From assembly GCF_041154485.1 (NCBI RefSeq), contig NZ_AP028669.1, positions 3,844,001 to 3,908,000 of the forward strand: 64,000 nucleotides of DNA. The letters are read 5' to 3'. The notes under the pieces were generated by a model. The model was given only the letters and a program-made list of their open reading frames with translations, did no database searches and was not told the origin of the DNA. This stretch comes from Variovorax sp. V93. Its GTDB lineage: Bacteria; Pseudomonadota; Gammaproteobacteria; Burkholderiales; Burkholderiaceae_C. Of this stretch, positions 61,248 to 64,000 are shown in pieces. Position numbers and translations under genes: made by a program. Positions within the stretch are counted from its first letter, which is position 1; every line of letters begins with the position of its first letter.

Positions 61248-61688
61248 ATGCAAACCAGCGATTGGATTTCTTTAGGTGCACTCGCAGTTTCCCTGGCGAG
61301 TGCGGGGTTCACCGCCTTCTATGCGCGCGCACAGCACCAACTCAACAAGATTCAGTTGGCCGAGAAACAGGCTGCGATGGAGGACGCAAAGAAGGCAAAG
61401 CTCACGGCTCTGCTTCACGGCAATCGCATCATTTCCTTTAGACTGGAAATTATTAACTCGGGACAGAGCGCCGCACGCAATGTTCAACTTATTCTTGAAC
61501 AAGGTCTTGTTCCTACGTCGCCTCTAGGTGACGTTTTTCCTCTCACGCGACTACTGCCTGGAGGGCGGGTCTTTATAGACCTGAACGAACCAGAAAAGTG
61601 GGATGGCCATACTTGCGAATTGATGTGGGAGGACAGCGCTGGGAGTCACGTCCAACCGACCCCAATCAATCGCATCAAGATGCGATGA
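61248..61688 (+). CDS. Membrane-anchored small protein, partner of the Abi_C gene
   Basis: A 146-residue protein whose ATG lies 1 nt after the Abi_C stop. One N-terminal membrane helix (ISLGALAVSLASAGFTAFYA at ~7-26) is followed by a short coiled coil (QHQLNKIQLAEKQAAMEDAKKAK). A beta-rich domain follows (ISFRLEIINSGQSAARNVQLIL ... FIDLNEPEKWDGHTCELMWED). The topology suggests a membrane sensor or effector for the Abi protein. I know no named family for it. Confidence 0.65.
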   Translation: MQTSDWISLGALAVSLASAGFTAFYARAQHQLNKIQLAEKQAAMEDAKKAKLTALLHGNRIISFRLEIINSGQSAARNVQLILEQGLVPTSPLGDVFPLTRLLPGGRVFIDLNEPEKWDGHTCELMWEDSAGSHVQPTPINRIKMR

Positions 61689-62109
61689 TGCAACGTCGAT
61701 AGCTGCATGCACTTCCAATGGCAGCTTGCGGACGCCTCACGTTGATGTGTGCACCGAACACTGTGTACTCGACCGAGGGGCTCAACACAGTACAGCCACC
61801 CACCCGGCCCCGCCGCTTCATGGGTATGGCTGTGAAGGCTTGGTCAGCCCACCCCCATGGCGAGCCTGCCGCGTGTCGCGCATGGTCGTGCTGGGTCATG
61901 GATCAGAGGCAGCAGAGCTCAACCTTCAGGTGCGCCTAACCACCCTGTCGCAGAAGGCCCCGGCGCACACGCTCTTCCCCTTCGGAACGCCGTCATCATT
62001 GCACCGCAATGACTTAGCTCTGCGTGGCTATTCGGTGGACTAGACCCGAGTCGCTCGACGCGAAAATCGGGCCGTAGGCGCGCTATCGCCCGGACCGATA
62101 CCCGAGTAC
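61689..62109. other. 421-nt region without a supported gene
   Basis: GC-rich again, in contrast to the Abi genes. Short ORFs exist on both strands, for example a 74-residue minus ORF from 61899 and a 105-residue plus ORF from 61726. None has a good ribosome site or recognisable motif. The minus ORF, with WADQAFTAIPMKRRGRVGG, is the least unlikely. No hairpin terminator was seen after the Abi pair. Confidence 0.4.
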
Positions 62110-62598
62110 CTATTCGCCGGGAAAGCCGCTTCTGCCAGCCTCTGGCAAGGCCGGATCGTCATGAGCGGTTTCGACGCTCGGGGCGGTTTTAGGGGTCGCG
62201 TCGGTCACGGCCGCTAAGCCCGTCTCGATGAGCTTCACGGCATCTGCGCCGAGCCGGTACGCGTGACGCTGGGCAGTGATCCATGGCATTTCATCGAGTC
62301 GGATATTGACCGTTGGTGACGCTGTCTCAGGCACCACTGCCTTGGCCAGAATCTTGTCGAGCAACTCAGGATTGCGCTTGAGATAGGCCGCACCGCCCAG
62401 CTCGATATACGCCTGCCGCGCGTCATTGCGCAACAGATCGCGCAGCGCGAGCGGAGGCGCATCAGCGTCGATGGGTGCGGCAGGCGCGACAGCGACTTCC
62501 ATGGTCCGAGGGCCGCCGATCTGCTCCCGAGTACAGAGGCCGGCTTCATAGTCGCTCACGAGCCAAGTGGTGGGGTCCAGGGGGTCCATCATCTTCAT
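62110..62598 (-). CDS. Hypothetical phage protein near the replication region
   Basis: A 162-residue protein with an acidic N-terminus and a helical middle (LRDLLRNDARQAYIELGGAAYLKRNPELLDKILAKAV; AQRHAYRLGADAVKLIE). Size and composition would suit a small terminase or a DNA-binding accessory protein, but no HTH is obvious. It starts 30 nt downstream of the iteron cluster on the minus strand, so it may share a transcript with the helicase. Three nearby Met codons (62598, 62592, 62589) are possible starts. Confidence 0.55.
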   Translation of the reverse strand: MKMMDPLDPTTWLVSDYEAGLCTREQIGGPRTMEVAVAPAAPIDADAPPLALRDLLRNDARQAYIELGGAAYLKRNPELLDKILAKAVVPETASPTVNIRLDEMPWITAQRHAYRLGADAVKLIETGLAAVTDATPKTAPSVETAHDDPALPEAGRSGFPGE

Positions 62599-62627
62599 CC
62601 TTGATTTATTTGGGATTTAGGGGATTT

Positions 62628-62759
62628 CTAGGGGGGTTTAGGTAGGTTCTAGGGGGGTTCTAGGTAGGTATCGCTAGAGGGCGTAGGGGGGTTAGGTAGG
62701 ATTTCTCAGGGGTCTGAACTCGGGACGGTACGTCCCGGAGAAGCGGCCCTAACCCCCCT
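62628..62759. repeat. Iteron cluster and palindromes, candidate replication origin
   Basis: Three direct repeats of TAGGGGGGTT followed by TAGGTAGG-type ends lie at 62628-62646, 62649-62668 and 62683-62700. The last copy's AGGGGGGTTAGG is repeated inverted and perfect at 62748-62759. Between them lies a perfect 7-3-7 palindrome (62721-62737, CGGGACG/CGTCCCG). More C-rich copies run on to about 62850, followed by an AT-rich patch (62816-62830). The layout, directly next to a helicase gene, suits a phage origin with initiator-binding repeats. Confidence 0.6.
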
Positions 62760-62868
62760 AACTCCCCTATCTCCCCTAGACCTCTCGGAACCCTTACGGA
62801 ATAAGGCTTAGGCGCTATATTTTTTATAGCCCTTACTCCCCTAAACCCCCCTAAGCTATGCGGTCGCA

Positions 62869-64000
62869 TCAGTACTTCTCCCCAACGAGCTTGCGAAGCG
62901 CATCGATCTGCTCGAATGGATTGCCAGCAATCGCCCGCTCACGCAGTTCATACAGTTCCTCAGTGCGCTGCCTCCCATCCGGCTGCTTTGCGTTGAGCTT
63001 GCGGGTTCCGAACGCTGCGCGCATCCGCTGTCCGACCGACTTGAGCCCAACGGGGCTCGTGGGGTTCACGCCCCTGTAGAGCTTCAGCACATCCGTTGCC
63101 GAAAGGTGTGTGATGCCCTTGATCATTTCTTCGGGCAGATCACAGGCGGCCAGCGTCACTTCGACGTTGCGACGCAGCGAGGTCACGAAGCCGTCAATGT
63201 CCCGGGTCGAGTCGCCGATCAGCGCATCCGTAAGCCACCGGGTCGACATCGCATCCGCCGAAGCATCGAACCGGCTCAAATCTCGCGCACGCAACGCGGT
63301 GATGAGATCGCGCGGGCCAGTGGTGAACAGCCATGACCAACGTTCATTCCACCACGCTATGTCCTTCTTGCCCCAGGGCGCCAGGTCGGGATCGTGCTTC
63401 GCCATCTTCGGGTCAAGCCGCACGACAAACGAGCGTCGGCGCATCCCGTCATCGAACGTCCACGGCGGCGCGTGGTTCGCGAGCGCGACGGTCAGGCAGT
63501 TTCGATCCACGGTGCGGATATCGACGCCTTTCATCTCCAGCTGCCGCGTGCTGCTGTTTGGGTCCGCATCCTCCTTCAGCAGGCTGACCGCGCGCGACTG
63601 CTGCTGCTTGTCCATGCTGCTCGGCACTTCCTCGATCAGCGCAACGCGCGCGAGCTTCATGTGCGAGTTGAAGCCGTTGCTGTACTGCTCGATAGTGAGA
63701 CTCACCGCGTGGACGCCGAGAAGACCACGGAAAGCATGCGCGATGAAGTTCTTCCCCACGCCGCCATCGCCGTACAGGTAGGCGGTCACGGCAAGAGCGC
63801 GTTCCGGGTGCTGTACCACGCTCGCCATGAGGTCAAGGAAGTAGTTGCCCTCCTTTTCGCCCATCGCCTCGCGCACCATGTCGAAGAAGTAGCGCTGCGC
63901 GCGCTCTGTACCGGCCTCGATGTCGGCATTGGCGGTCCAAGGCTCGGCGTCAAATCCGCGCCACAGATTGAAGTTGTAGCGCTGCTCGCCCGCGCTCGCA
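62869..64000 (-). CDS. D5/DUF5906-like primase-helicase, C-terminal part
   Basis: The gene runs off the right edge; its N-terminus is missing (the frame stays open through GEQRYNFNLWRGFDAEPW to position 64000). The visible ~376 residues contain a superfamily-3 type P-loop, YLYGDGGVGKNFIAHAF, an acidic pair in ALIEEVPSS (Walker B-like), and the sensor segment VALANHAPPWTFDDGMRRRSFVV. These are the marks of phage/plasmid D5-type helicases, which unwind the origin for DNA replication. The P-loop has Asn after GK rather than Ser/Thr, as known in DUF5906 members. Confidence 0.8.
   Translation of the reverse strand, partial: ASAGEQRYNFNLWRGFDAEPWTANADIEAGTERAQRYFFDMVREAMGEKEGNYFLDLMASVVQHPERALAVTAYLYGDGGVGKNFIAHAFRGLLGVHAVSLTIEQYSNGFNSHMKLARVALIEEVPSSMDKQQQSRAVSLLKEDADPNSSTRQLEMKGVDIRTVDRNCLTVALANHAPPWTFDDGMRRRSFVVRLDPKMAKHDPDLAPWGKKDIAWWNERWSWLFTTGPRDLITALRARDLSRFDASADAMSTRWLTDALIGDSTRDIDGFVTSLRRNVEVTLAACDLPEEMIKGITHLSATDVLKLYRGVNPTSPVGLKSVGQRMRAAFGTRKLNAKQPDGRQRTEELYELRERAIAGNPFEQIDALRKLVGEKY

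Larger units (their letters stand above)
52955..64000. mobile_element. Left part of an integrated prophage-like element
   Basis: From the interrupted ArsC-like gene to the window end all genes are phage- or mobile-element-like. They are a tyrosine integrase next to the junction, small cargo genes, a tightly packed minus-strand block with ejection-like proteins, an AT-rich defence-type gene pair, an iteron cluster and a helicase. Base composition varies strongly (GC-rich structural genes, AT-rich 60.2-60.9 kb). No terminase large subunit, portal or capsid gene is within the window, so the element could be a complete prophage or a satellite. Confidence 0.82.

Noticed and set aside
61726-62043. 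105-codon plus-strand ORF after the Abi pair
   Set aside because: No ribosome site, no motif, and composition typical of chance ORFs in GC-rich DNA.
62628-62860. Repeat cluster considered as a CRISPR array
   Set aside because: Repeats are short, G-rich and nearly adjacent, with no equal-length unique spacers and no cas genes.

Overview
The window is high-GC chromosomal DNA from a beta-proteobacterium of the Comamonadaceae, most likely a Variovorax. This rests on the folC/SPOR/cvpA/purF/metZ and gltX blocks, codon usage, and a siderophore locus that resembles the published variochelin-type lipopeptide pathway. No database search was possible, so the genus is an inference.

Region 1 (1-2.4 kb) holds ordinary genes: the tail of an outer-membrane barrel protein, a PhnD-like binding protein and a glutathione S-transferase. 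Region 2 (2.4-40.9 kb) is one complete siderophore locus. A Fur box and an ECF sigma gene stand at each end. Between them lie an exporter, a FhuF-type ferric reductase, ornithine hydroxamate tailoring genes (formyltransferase, GNAT acyltransferase, N5-monooxygenase), a TonB receptor, and a nine-gene minus-strand operon. That operon encodes MbtH, type II thioesterase, Sfp-type PPTase, a TauD/SyrP-like hydroxylase, FAAL-ACP-C-A-T, a KS-AT-KR-ACP PKS, C-A-T, C-A-T-E-C-A-T and C-A-T-TE. Specificity codes read by eye suggest acyl - (Thr/Ser-like residue + ketide extension) - Ser - D-(hydroxy)ornithine-type - Thr - (beta-hydroxy)Asp. Three sites with the pattern TGAAC-N16-CGTC lie upstream of the exporter, the formyltransferase operon and the NRPS operon; they probably form the ECF sigma regulon. 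Three tiny proteins that look like isolated FecR N-terminal (DUF4880-like) domains accompany the two sigma genes and the exporter.

Region 3 (41-52.9 kb) is housekeeping: a ParB-like protein, a YSC84/SYLF lipoprotein, an M20 peptidase, a PAP2 membrane phosphatase, tRNA-Asp/Glu/Ala, gltX, metZ, purF, cvpA, a SPOR protein and folC. Region 4 (52.95 kb to the window end) is the left part of an integrated prophage-like element. It has cut an ArsC/Spx (YffB)-like gene after its ninth codon. It carries a tyrosine integrase, cargo genes, a minus-strand block of phage virion/ejection-like proteins, an AT-rich Abi_C (STM4504/CBY_0614-like) gene with a membrane partner, an iteron-bearing candidate origin, and a DUF5906/D5-like helicase that runs off the window.

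Iron logic: under iron limitation Fur would release both sigma genes. The sigma factors would then switch on synthesis, export and hydroxamate tailoring, the receptor would recover the ferric complex, and the FhuF-like reductase would release the iron.
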